This document shows, piece by piece, positions 16,024-22,880 of a stretch of 24,926 nucleotides of DNA. Source of the stretch: an uncultured Erysipelotrichaceae bacterium (GTDB taxonomy: Bacteria > Bacillota_I > Bacilli_A > RF39 > UBA660); the NCBI GenBank assembly GCA_902795725.1, contig CADBLY010000050.1, forward strand, positions 1-24,926. The letters are read 5' to 3'. Within the stretch, counting starts at the first letter, position 1; the number at the start of each line of letters is the position of its first letter. A program made the translations under genes and the position numbers. Under the pieces are notes generated by a model. That model worked only from the letters and a program-made list of their open reading frames with translations. It had not been told where the DNA came from and did no database searches.

Positions 16024-16222
16024 TTCGAATAGTTTTAATCATAACGTCACTATAGGAAAATGATTTAATACCATATTTACTTTCAACAACAAAAACATAA
16101 TCATATAGTTCTTTTATTGTAGCTTTATAGTCTTCATATTTATTTCTTCCTAGATTATATTTAATATTAACTTCACTTCCAATATGATTAGATAAATCTT
16201 TTTTTATTTCATATAGCGTCAT
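16013..16222 (-). CDS. veg: Veg protein
   Basis: Veg is a small cytoplasmic protein of Bacillota (DUF1021), reported in B. subtilis to affect biofilm formation and highly expressed in growth. This copy has 69 residues with the family pattern: 'LYEIKKDLSNHIGSEVNIKYNLGRNKYEDYKATIKELYDYVFVV ... FSYSDVMIKTIRI', an SH3-like small beta fold. The start ATG (16220-16222) overlaps the yabG stop by two bases (ATGA), so it must be translated from the yabG message unless a promoter lies inside yabG. In B. subtilis veg has its own very strong promoter downstream of yabG. Here the coupling is tighter. Confidence 0.9.
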   Translation of the reverse strand: MTLYEIKKDLSNHIGSEVNIKYNLGRNKYEDYKATIKELYDYVFVVESKYGIKSFSYSDVMIKTIRIDY

Positions 16223-16998
16223 CTTGGATACCCCTTATACATTGTTCCTTTAGTAATAATACCACCTACTCCATCTTTACCATATTTTGTCTTAGTTATA
16301 ATATCTTTAATATTTATATCTTTACTTATATCTGATAAACTCATACTGGATGCAATAACCGCAGGATCTAAAGCATGAATATTAATCCTTTTAGGACTAC
16401 TAGCAAAGTTAGCACCAGCTCTTATTAAATCTTCATAATCAGATTGACATGCTCCAGCAATAATGATTAGTTTTTCATGACTATTTTCATATTTTCTAGC
16501 TTCTTTAACGGTTTCAATAAAATTACCACTATTTTTATAAGCACTTATATCATCTTTATTCCCCTTTTTTTGATAGTAAGCATCATGCCCAGTTATAACA
16601 AGTATATTAGGATTATACTGTTCTAGCAATTCTCTTATTTTTAAAGGCATATTAGCTTCTTGTTCTACTACACCTATCGCACGTAAATTAATTCTTTTAT
16701 AATAGTTTAAACACTTATTTAAATACTCTTTATCACCATCTAAATGAAGTATTTTACCAGGCAGATAAAAATAATCTTCCCTATCCATATTATTTACAAT
16801 ATTAATTCTGTCTAAATACTCTTTATCATCTTCCGATTTACTATTTTTATCTGCTAATACTAAATCATCTTCATAGCTATCAGCCAGTAATCTTACACTT
16901 ACTCCTTTTAAATAATATATAGAATCTTCAATATCAATTATTTTAAAAACAATATCATTATTATATGATTTACGTGTAACATAATCTCCTATCTCCAT
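16219..16998 (-). CDS. yabG: Sporulation-specific protease YabG
   Basis: YabG trims spore coat and cortex-localised proteins late in sporulation (SpoIVA and others in Bacillus; CspBA and SleC precursors in Clostridioides difficile). The 259-residue protein has an N-terminal beta-rich 'GDYVTRKSYNNDIVFKI' domain, 'KILHLDGDKEYL', and the catalytic region with His138 in 'VITGHDAYY' and Cys184 in 'AGACQSDYEDLIRAGANFASSP', consistent with the His/Cys pair proposed for the family. It ends 'GGIITKGTMYKGYP'. ATG 16998 has AGGTGA upstream. A sporulation-type promoter (GCATA, 16 bases, CATAGACT) can be drawn upstream on the minus strand at about 17015-17045, overlapping a palindrome. Confidence 0.93.
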   Translation of the reverse strand: MEIGDYVTRKSYNNDIVFKIIDIEDSIYYLKGVSVRLLADSYEDDLVLADKNSKSEDDKEYLDRINIVNNMDREDYFYLPGKILHLDGDKEYLNKCLNYYKRINLRAIGVVEQEANMPLKIRELLEQYNPNILVITGHDAYYQKKGNKDDISAYKNSGNFIETVKEARKYENSHEKLIIIAGACQSDYEDLIRAGANFASSPKRINIHALDPAVIASSMSLSDISKDINIKDIITKTKYGKDGVGGIITKGTMYKGYPR

Positions 16999-17031
16999 AT
17001 TTTCACCTAAATAAGTCTATGTGTTATAACC

Positions 17032-17051
17032 TTATTTTATGCATAAAATAA
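17032..17051. repeat. 20-bp perfect palindrome between divergent yabG and UPF0316 genes
   Basis: TTATTTTATGCATAAAATAA is its own reverse complement. It lies midway between the two divergent starts and contains GCATA on both strands, a -35-like motif for forespore sigma factors. It may be an operator or only an A/T-rich promoter overlap. Confidence 0.6.
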
Positions 17052-17083
17052 TTATTTATTTTAAAAATAATAATGGTGATTAC

Positions 17084-17545
17084 ATGATATATTTAGCTAT
17101 CTTCATATCCAAAATAATAGAAAATGCTTTATCAACTTTAAGAATAATTGTTGTATCAAATGGTAAAAAAAAATTAGGAGCACTCTTACAAGGATTAGTC
17201 ACCCTAGTTTGGTTACTAGTAACAGGAATTGTTATTGTTGATATCGATAAAGATATCTTTAAAATTATAGCTTTTTGTATAGGAAGTTTAGTAGGCTCCT
17301 ATATAGGTAGTATAATTGAAGAAAAGATAGCTTTAGGTACAGTTAAATTAACTATTGAATCAAATCATTATAAAGAAATATATAACAAATTAAAAGAATG
17401 TCCTATAGAAATAAATAATAAAAAAATATCAATTATTACTAAAAGGCGTAATATAAAAAGAATAGTTTCAGCTATTCTTTATATCGATAATAATAGTAAA
17501 ATATTAAGCGAAAGAATTAAATTATATGGCAAATTAACTATATAG
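17084..17545 (+). CDS. UPF0316 / DUF2179-type membrane protein
   Basis: The 153-residue protein has three closely spaced hydrophobic segments in the first 90 residues, with the family pattern 'IISKxxENALSTLRIIVVSNGKK', 'LLQGLVTLVWL' and 'GSLVGSYIGSIIEEKIALG'. A C-terminal cytoplasmic alpha/beta segment follows ('YIDNNSKILSERI'). The family (YebE/UPF0316) is widespread in Bacillota; its function is unknown. Start ATG 17084 is chosen for GGTGAT just upstream; the open frame extends 15 codons further, into the palindrome region, without a ribosome site. A 56-residue membrane peptide gene follows after 37 bases. Confidence 0.85.
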   Translation: MIYLAIFISKIIENALSTLRIIVVSNGKKKLGALLQGLVTLVWLLVTGIVIVDIDKDIFKIIAFCIGSLVGSYIGSIIEEKIALGTVKLTIESNHYKEIYNKLKECPIEINNKKISIITKRRNIKRIVSAILYIDNNSKILSERIKLYGKLTI

Positions 17546-17582
17546 AAATATAACTATTTAATATAATAAAATAGGTGATTAT

Positions 17583-17753
17583 ATGAGATGGTTTAGATGT
17601 CGTGGAATATGGTGGCTTGTATGTTTGTTTTTCTTTATTCTACTTATATATCAATTAATATTATGTTTTATTATCCTTACTCGTTTTCATTTATTCCTGT
17701 TATTAGTTATATTAATGATTATCTTCTTTTCTTTTTTTAGGATTTTATGGTAG
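17583..17753 (+). CDS. 56-residue membrane peptide, two hydrophobic segments
   Basis: The small gene has AGGTGATT 2-4 bases before ATG 17583. It encodes a basic, Trp- and Arg-rich start ('MRWFRCRGIWW') and two hydrophobic stretches (about 10-31 and 36-54) separated by 'TRFH', so both termini should be cytoplasmic. I know no family for it. It probably shares the message of the UPF0316 gene. Its end overlaps the convergent CotS-like gene by 17 bases, with no terminator between them, so antisense contact of the transcripts is expected. Confidence 0.55.
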   Translation: MRWFRCRGIWWLVCLFFFILLIYQLILCFIILTRFHLFLLLVILMIIFFSFFRILW

Positions 17754-18615
17754 CTTTAGTCAAAGATACAGCTTGATTAAGTCTAGCTAATTCATTTTTA
17801 ATAACAATACACATATTATAATTATTCCCTTTAAATTCTATTTTAGTAGGCATATTAATAAGTAAATAAAACAATCCTAATTCATCATCAGATAACTTAA
17901 ATTTAGCTTTATAAATACTTAATAACTCATCAAAATCAAATTTATTTCCATATTTATTATATAACTTATAAATATCAAAGATAGGAATATCAAACTTAGC
18001 TTTATCCCAACTAACTAAATAATTTCTATTACTCTCCAAAAAATGGTCAAGCCTTAAATCATTATGAATAAGTGATACACGCATCTTTTTAAAATTTTTA
18101 ACCTTTTCGTACCACACTTTAATATTCTCTTCACAATAGTTTAAACAGCTAAATAACAAAGAAATATTTCTTTGTAACAAATATTCCGGTGGAGAAGGAT
18201 AGACTTTTGAATCAATGAGTGCTATTATATCGTTGTAGTAGTCTTTTAAATATAGTATATTATTGCTTAAATCTTCATATAATCTTTTATACTCAGCTTC
18301 ATCAATGCTTTTATAAAAAGATGTTTTACTATGTAAATAGGATATAAAGCCTATTAAATCATTCATTTTTTGTTCTTCAGGAATATTATTATCATCAATA
18401 TAATTATACATTATATAATCATTATTACTATCAATAATATCTGGAAAAACACTTAAATTACGACTATTTAAATATTCCAAAACACCTTGATTATTACCCT
18501 TTTTTCTAATTACATATCTATTATCATCAGTATCAATAAAAGTAGAATTTCCAACAGTTTGATATTTTCTAACCTTTAAATCATTATTAACTAAAATATC
18601 TCTAATAGCCTTCAT
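17737..18615 (-). CDS. Phosphotransferase-fold protein, CotS-like spore coat family
   Basis: The 292-residue protein has the layout of aminoglycoside-phosphotransferase/choline-kinase-fold proteins: an N-lobe with 'RYVIRKKG', a helical middle ('FISYLHSKT'), catalytic-loop-like 'LIHNDLRLDHFL' (184-186 HND), and 'VSWDKAKFDIPIFDIYKLY' in place of the metal-binding segment. Divergent members of this fold (CotS, YsxE, YutH) are spore coat proteins of Bacillus. The start ATG overlaps the stop of the SpoVID-like gene (TAATG), so the two form a coupled pair; B. subtilis spoVID is likewise followed by the CotS-like gene ysxE. That synteny makes a spore coat role the best inference. Whether it is an active kinase cannot be said, although the Asp186 position is kept. 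Confidence 0.8.
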   Translation of the reverse strand: MKAIRDILVNNDLKVRKYQTVGNSTFIDTDDNRYVIRKKGNNQGVLEYLNSRNLSVFPDIIDSNNDYIMYNYIDDNNIPEEQKMNDLIGFISYLHSKTSFYKSIDEAEYKRLYEDLSNNILYLKDYYNDIIALIDSKVYPSPPEYLLQRNISLLFSCLNYCEENIKVWYEKVKNFKKMRVSLIHNDLRLDHFLESNRNYLVSWDKAKFDIPIFDIYKLYNKYGNKFDFDELLSIYKAKFKLSDDELGLFYLLINMPTKIEFKGNNYNMCIVIKNELARLNQAVSLTKATIKS

Positions 18616-19280
18616 TAATTTGGAATAACTATTTTATCTCCAATTTTTAAATCTGATAAATCATTATAAAGTCTTAAACTGTCTTCTGTTGCATCATATT
18701 TATCAAGAATTGTTTCAATAGTATCACCATCTCTAATTATATATATATTATATGAAATATAGGTATCATTACTTCCCAAATTACTAAACAATGAATTTAT
18801 TTTATCTTTAACATTCTCCTTAGTCTCATCAATATATTCTTTAACATCATCAATTTTTTCTACAACTTTATCTTTCACTTCAATCACATCTTCTGTTATC
18901 TCTTCAATTTTTTCTTTAATATCATCTTTTATATTGCGATCCATATCTATACTCTCCTTTTCCTCTAATCTATCAATACTTACATCAATACAAACCTTTA
19001 ATACTTGATTATTAATAACTTCATAATAAAAATCATCAATATCAACTATAGCCTTAGTAGTCATATATTTATCATCAATATGTATTTCAACCGGTAATAT
19101 TTGATTAAATGGTTCAACAGTCAAACTAGCATCACTTACTTTGTAATCCCCACTAACAATAAATTCACCACTTACCAATGTATTAGCTATAGATAATGTA
19201 TTTTCTAAAGCAATACTTGTTATTTCACTAATATTTGTTTTAAAAACAATTTCTTTTTCAAATGGAATTATCTTTTTCAT
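18615..19280 (-). CDS. spoVID: SpoVID-like spore coat morphogenetic protein with C-terminal LysM
   Basis: SpoVID encases the forespore by linking SpoIVA and the coat. This 221-residue protein has an N-terminal beta domain (about 1-105, 'MKKIIPFEKEIVFKTNISEITSIALE', as in SpoVID), a highly charged coiled-coil linker (about 108-165) and a LysM domain (about 176-221, 'IIRDGDTIETILDKYDATEDSLRLYNDL'). It is far shorter than B. subtilis SpoVID (about 575) because the acidic middle is nearly absent. ATG 19280 is chosen because GAGGAG is 6 bases upstream; the open frame continues 16 codons further without a site. Pairing with the CotS-like gene downstream repeats the Bacillus order. Confidence 0.82.
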   Translation of the reverse strand: MKKIIPFEKEIVFKTNISEITSIALENTLSIANTLVSGEFIVSGDYKVSDASLTVEPFNQILPVEIHIDDKYMTTKAIVDIDDFYYEVINNQVLKVCIDVSIDRLEEKESIDMDRNIKDDIKEKIEEITEDVIEVKDKVVEKIDDVKEYIDETKENVKDKINSLFSNLGSNDTYISYNIYIIRDGDTIETILDKYDATEDSLRLYNDLSDLKIGDKIVIPN

Positions 19281-19297
19281 AAACATCTCCTCACCCA

Positions 19298-19349
19298 ATA
19301 ATATGGTAAAATTTGGTAAAAATACCAAAAGTCATCCATATTATGACTT
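19298..19349. promoter_or_regulatory. Nested inverted repeats between spoVID-like and XRE genes
   Basis: The outer pair is ATAATATGG (19298-19306) with CCATATTAT (19336-19344). The inner pair is TTTGGTA (19312-19318) with TACCAAA (19323-19329). An overlapping pair, AAGTCAT (19329-19335) with ATGACTT (19343-19349), shares bases with both. This density of dyads in a divergent promoter region suggests operators, probably for the adjacent XRE protein. Confidence 0.5.
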
Positions 19350-19392
19350 AATTCTTAACGAATTTGTGAGAAAATAAGATAGGTGATGATAT

Positions 19393-19626
19393 ATGAGAAG
19401 AAATTTTAATATCTATACGCTTGTAGGTCAAAACATCAAAAAATATCGCAAACTAAAAGGATATACACAAGAAAAACTAGCTGAAATCACTAGTTTATCT
19501 TATGGTTATATTAAGAATTTAGAAGCTAAAGGGGTTTACGCATCTATTTCAATTGAAACACTACAAGTTATAGCAACAGCGTTAGATGTATCAATTATTA
19601 ATTTATTCGAAGAAAAGAACGACTAA
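19393..19626 (+). CDS. Small XRE/Cro-family transcriptional regulator
   Basis: The 77-residue protein is a single HTH_3 domain: 'VGQNIKKYRKLKGYTQEKLAEITSLSYGYIKNLEAKG...SIETLQVIATALDVSIINLFEE'. The helix-turn-helix lies at about 29-48 and the usual C-terminal dimer helix follows. ATG 19393 has AGGTGA (19381-19386) upstream. It faces away from the spoVID-like gene, with nested dyads between them that it may bind. It is a single-gene unit with its own terminator. Confidence 0.88.
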   Translation: MRRNFNIYTLVGQNIKKYRKLKGYTQEKLAEITSLSYGYIKNLEAKGVYASISIETLQVIATALDVSIINLFEEKND

Positions 19627-19639
19627 TAATCGTTCTTTT
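19613..19639 (+). terminator. Terminator of the small XRE gene
   Basis: Stem AAAAGAACGA / TCGTTCTTTT (10 bp) has a 7-base loop holding the end of the stop codon. It may also serve the convergent gene ending at 19650. Confidence 0.85.
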
Positions 19640-19649
19640 ATCATTTGTG

Positions 19650-19937
19650 TTATCTAATAATAATTTGCTCTACTACAGCAATAATTCCTGCAATAAAAAC
19701 ACCAATTGCAAAACCAATTATAAAAGCAACAAGAATATTATGAGAATAAATATCATCTTTAATATTTTTTTTATAGTTAGCATAAGCATGAATAAATTTG
19801 CGACATTCTTCGTCTTTATAAATATGATATGCTCCCCTAAGATCAATCGATAACTCATCTAATAATGTTTTATCAAAAGATATATTGTTAATTGTAATAG
19901 TTTTTCCTTGCTCTATTTTTTTTATATAATCGTTCAT
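19650..19937 (-). CDS. Unknown 95-residue protein with one C-terminal membrane helix
   Basis: I do not recognise this protein. Residues 1-65 are hydrophilic ('KIEQGKTITINNISFDKTLLDELSIDLRGAYHIYKDEECRKFIHAYANYKKN'). Residues about 68-90 form one hydrophobic, Gly-rich helix ('ILVAFIIGFAIGVFIAGIIAVV'), so it is probably tail-anchored with the N-terminus in the cytoplasm. ATG 19937 has AGGTGG 3 bases upstream. Its neighbours are a rhomboid protease gene upstream, separated by a terminator, and the convergent XRE gene. A single C-terminal TM helix next to a rhomboid gene could make it a substrate, but this is speculation. Confidence 0.65.
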   Translation of the reverse strand: MNDYIKKIEQGKTITINNISFDKTLLDELSIDLRGAYHIYKDEECRKFIHAYANYKKNIKDDIYSHNILVAFIIGFAIGVFIAGIIAVVEQIIIR

Positions 19938-19981
19938 GTTCCACCTACTCTAAATATAATCATATCAAAAAAAATAAAAAA

Positions 19982-20000
19982 AAGATAGTCAAACTATCTT
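19982..20000 (-). terminator. Terminator of the rhomboid gene
   Basis: Stem AAGATAG / CTATCTT (7 bp) has a 5-base loop and is followed on the minus strand by a long T-run. The rhomboid stop (19994-19996) is in the stem. Confidence 0.82.
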
Positions 20001-21157
20001 AAAATCATAAAAAGTAAAAATCCAACAAAAATAGATGTCATAATTATACCATTTACAATATCAGCTTTTTGGCTCTTGTATTTAACTCCTACCATCATTG
20101 AGGTTAATACTCCCCCAATCAAGCCACCAATATGCGCTATATTATTAATACCTGATGCCATAAAGCCGATAAAAAGATTTATAGCTATTAAAGGTATTAT
20201 TTGTGATTTAATTACTCCACTTAAGTATACACGGTAGTGATATCCAAAGTAAAGTAACGAGCCAAACAAACCAAATATTGCTCCACTTGCGCCGACAGAT
20301 ACAACTCCGTTAGGTAAAAATAGCATCGATAGTAAATTACCAATAAGCGCACTTCCTATATAAATTATTAAATATTTTATTTTACCAAAGAAACTTTCAA
20401 TTTGTGGACCTATTACATATAATGCATACATATTAAAAATAAAGTGAAGTATTCCGCCATGAAGAAAAGCACTGGTAACTAAGCGATACATATCGATTGG
20501 ACTATTCATGTTATTATAATTAACTAATCCACCTAATTTATATAGTAAACTTGGTTTAAAATTTAAAACAGAACCGCTCATAATAACTGTTAATAAAAAA
20601 ACAATAGTATTAACAATTAGCAAACCGTAAGTTATATATGGTGTTTTTTTACTAAATACATCATCGGCTTTTTTACTTTCATCAATATTTTTTTGATTAA
20701 TATCATTAGTTAATTTAATAAATAATTCAAAGCCTTTCTTATCATCAGTCTCTACTTTTAAAATATTGGGAAATTCATTTAAAATAAACTGATATTTTTT
20801 AATATCATTTAATTCATTTAATTTAACAATATCAATATTTTTAATATTATCACGTTTTTCATGAACATTATCTCCTAGATTGAGAAAGATACTTAAAGTA
20901 TTCATTCTAAAAGAAAAAGTTTTTTTTCTAATATTACTAACAATTCTTTTAGTACGATAAATATCAAAGTCCAATTGTTCATCATTATGGATATAATTTG
21001 TTACTATGCGAATTATTTTATATTCTGCATCGTTATTCTCAAGCCATATTTCATCTTTTACACCATGAACTATAACCGGATTATATCCTTGATTAGTTAT
21101 AAAATAGTGCAGCAACTTCATTACTGTTTCATCATTTTTATTTAAAGAAATATTCAC
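19994..21157 (-). CDS. Rhomboid-family intramembrane serine protease
   Basis: The enzyme cleaves membrane proteins within the bilayer. The 387 residues have a soluble N-terminal region (about 1-170) and then the rhomboid core: 'YITYGLLIVNTIVFLL', 'YRLVTSAFLHGGILHFIFNMYALYVIGPQIE', catalytic Ser291 in 'SVGASGAIFGLFG' and His342 in 'NIAHIGGLIGG'. A seventh TM helix lies at the C-terminus. This fits B. subtilis GluP (YqgP), which also has an N-terminal soluble domain, but the TPR tail of that protein is missing. GTG 21157 is chosen because AGGTGA lies 5 bases upstream; the ATG at 21193 lies before that site. It is divergent from tspO with only 57 bases between starts. Confidence 0.9.
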   Translation of the reverse strand: MNISLNKNDETVMKLLHYFITNQGYNPVIVHGVKDEIWLENNDAEYKIIRIVTNYIHNDEQLDFDIYRTKRIVSNIRKKTFSFRMNTLSIFLNLGDNVHEKRDNIKNIDIVKLNELNDIKKYQFILNEFPNILKVETDDKKGFELFIKLTNDINQKNIDESKKADDVFSKKTPYITYGLLIVNTIVFLLTVIMSGSVLNFKPSLLYKLGGLVNYNNMNSPIDMYRLVTSAFLHGGILHFIFNMYALYVIGPQIESFFGKIKYLIIYIGSALIGNLLSMLFLPNGVVSVGASGAIFGLFGSLLYFGYHYRVYLSGVIKSQIIPLIAINLFIGFMASGINNIAHIGGLIGGVLTSMMVGVKYKSQKADIVNGIIMTSIFVGFLLFMILR

Positions 21158-21214
21158 ATAAATCACCTGTAATAATATTTTAATATATTTCATAAAATAT
21201 GTAAAGAGGTGACT

Positions 21215-21640
21215 ATGAAAAAAATATTCAAATTTGTATTACTATTACTTCCTTGGTTTATATCAGCAATTATCTTTAAAGTAGATACAACTTACTATAA
21301 AAGCCTTAATCTACCTTTTTTTGCCCCACCACCAATTGTATTTGCTATAGTATGGCCGATTTTATATGTTTTAATAACTCTTAGCATTATAAAACAAAAA
21401 GACAAAGATTTAAATTATTATAAATCATTAATTATTAACTATTTTTCAAACCAAACATATACTTTCTTCTTCTTTACTATTAAAAGCCCATTTATAGCTT
21501 TAATTGATACCATTATCGTCCTTATTAGTTCATTATTCCTTTATATTAATTCAAATAAAAGTAAGTTATTAATCCCTTATATAATATGGAATATCTTTGC
21601 AACTATCCTCTCCATTAGTATATATTTAATGAATATTTAA
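21215..21640 (+). CDS. tspO: TspO/MBR family tryptophan-rich sensory protein
   Basis: This is a five-helix membrane protein of the TspO (translocator protein) family, which binds porphyrins and has a stress-related, still debated role. The 141 residues show 'PWFISAIIF', 'LNLPFFAPPPIVFAIVWPILYVLITLSI' (the family's 'PPxxVFxxVWxxLY' motif), 'NYFSNQTYTFFFFTIKSP' (matching 'QLxLNxxWSxxFF', with fewer Trp than usual) and 'YIIWNIFATILSISIYLMN'. ATG 21215 follows GAGGTGA; the in-frame GTG at 21209 lies inside that site. Low Trp content fits the A/T-rich genome. The gene ends in a terminator that is also the 3' end of the convergent ORF6N fragment. Confidence 0.85.
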   Translation: MKKIFKFVLLLLPWFISAIIFKVDTTYYKSLNLPFFAPPPIVFAIVWPILYVLITLSIIKQKDKDLNYYKSLIINYFSNQTYTFFFFTIKSPFIALIDTIIVLISSLFLYINSNKSKLLIPYIIWNIFATILSISIYLMNI

Positions 21641-21969
21641 AAGTACTCTAGTAGTACTTTTGTTTTTAAAATGGTTGCTAACATAGCAACTCCTTGTTCC
21701 GTAAAAACTCTAGGGTTTTTGTATTTCCCACCACGTGTTTCTATTTTTTGGTCGCAAATTGCGACCAAAAGTTTTTTGCTTTCTTCATTATCAAGTATCC
21801 AAGAAAATCTTTCAGGAAATTTTTCTTGGTCTCTTCTAACAGCTTCATTTATTCTTTTGGTCTCAACGTTATAAAGCCTAGCTAAATCAGAATCCAGCAT
21901 CACTTGCTTACCCCTTATCTCATATATTAAGTCTTCAATAACAATATTCTTTTCAATTACTTCATTCAT
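21637..21969 (-). CDS. ORF6N-domain (phage antirepressor-type) protein, truncated at the C-terminus
   Basis: ORF6N domains (KilA-N superfamily) occur in phage and mobile-element regulators and bind DNA. The 110 residues contain a whole ORF6N domain: 'LIYEIRGKQVMLDSDLARLYNVETKRINEAVRRDQEKFPERFSWIL' and 'IETRGGKYKNPRVFTEQGVAMLATILKTKV'. Relatives continue with 'AEEVS.RIMDAFVAMRH', but here only 'LLEYF' follows before the stop, and those codons are read from the tspO terminator hairpin. The gene is therefore cut at its 3' end. ATG 21969 has an excellent AGGAGGT site, and it lies 14 bases after the second ORF6N gene, so it should be translated from the same message. Confidence 0.85.
   Translation of the reverse strand: MNEVIEKNIVIEDLIYEIRGKQVMLDSDLARLYNVETKRINEAVRRDQEKFPERFSWILDNEESKKLLVAICDQKIETRGGKYKNPRVFTEQGVAMLATILKTKVLLEYF
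21639..21661 (+). terminator. Terminator of tspO
   Basis: Stem AAAAGTACT / AGTACTTTT (9 bp) has loop CTAGT and is followed by GTTTTT. It overlaps the last codons of the truncated ORF6N gene on the other strand. Confidence 0.82.
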
Positions 21970-21983
21970 ATCTTTACCTCCTG

Positions 21984-22880
21984 TTATCTTATTAATTTAT
22001 TAACTTTACCTATTAACGATTTACATAAATCTTCATCACTAATTATGTTAATAGAAAACGTTTTATAACCTATTCTATTAATACTCGCTCCACAGTGATA
22101 AACTATAGACTCATCAATTATGAAATATCTATCATGGAAACTATTATTATATACTACACTTAAATTATGATATTGTTTATTATATTTCATAATATCTTGT
22201 TTGGTTAAAAGATTATTAGATTTAGTTATAATAATTACTTCTAAATCTAATCTTTTAATAATATCTAGTATTGTATTATCAGCATAGCTATCAATAATAA
22301 TTAACTGTTTAGTCGCACTTTTAAATATTTCTAACATCTTAGAATATGCATCATATATTTGTCCATCAAAATATATCTCATTTACTTTTCTTTTCTCTGA
22401 TAGCTTATTAAATGATTCTTGTAACAGTTCTATCTTAGTATTATTTTCTGATATTTCTTTATCGTGTTTTAGTAACATATCATTTATATATTTACTTTCT
22501 AATAAATTTGTTGATATATAATGTCTCATGGCTACAAAAGCATCCATTATTCTAAGGCTTACTTCTTCAGCTACTTTAGTTCTTAATACAGTAGCAAGCA
22601 TTGCAACTCCTTGTTCTGTAAATACATATGGTTTATTATACTTACCCCCACGAGTTTCTATTTCACCATATTTGGTTTCAACTTGAAACCAAATATTTTT
22701 ACTTTCCTCTTCCGTTAGTTGAAACATATATCTTTCTGGAAATTTATTAATATGTCGTTTTACTGATAAATTTATTGTTTTGGTGCCATTTTTACATTCA
22801 TATAGTCTAGCTAAATCTCTTGTAGTTACCAAATGACACGCTTGTATCAATTCTGATATTTTCTTTGCACTTATACTCAA
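21984..22880 (-). CDS. ORF6N domain fused to a phospholipase-D-like C-terminal domain; altered N-terminus
   Basis: The 298-residue frame carries an ORF6N domain from about residue 18 ('LVTTRDLARLYECKNGTKTINLSVKRHINKFPERYMFQLTEEE', 'GGKYNKPYVFTEQGVAMLATVLRTKVAEEVSLRIMDAFVAMRHYI'), a short coil (about 128-163) and a C-terminal domain ('FDGQIYDAYSKMLEIF', 'IIIDSYADNTILDII', 'FHDRYFIIDESIVYHCGASI') resembling the PLD-like end often found on ORF6N proteins. The expected start of the domain ('IYTIRGxQVMLDxDLA') is replaced by 'MSISAKKISELIQACHLVTT', which lies in the end of the recombinase gene, read in another frame. The TTG start at 22880 has no well-spaced ribosome site, so the true start is uncertain and expression may depend on coupling to the recombinase. 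It is probably a regulator or DNA-binding accessory protein. Confidence 0.8.
   Translation of the reverse strand: MSISAKKISELIQACHLVTTRDLARLYECKNGTKTINLSVKRHINKFPERYMFQLTEEESKNIWFQVETKYGEIETRGGKYNKPYVFTEQGVAMLATVLRTKVAEEVSLRIMDAFVAMRHYISTNLLESKYINDMLLKHDKEISENNTKIELLQESFNKLSEKRKVNEIYFDGQIYDAYSKMLEIFKSATKQLIIIDSYADNTILDIIKRLDLEVIIITKSNNLLTKQDIMKYNKQYHNLSVVYNNSFHDRYFIIDESIVYHCGASINRIGYKTFSINIISDEDLCKSLIGKVNKLIR

Noticed and set aside
16013..16222. veg as a wrongly called fragment caused by the tmRNA promoter overlap
   Set aside because: The 69-residue product matches Veg over its whole length; only the last codons overlap the -35.
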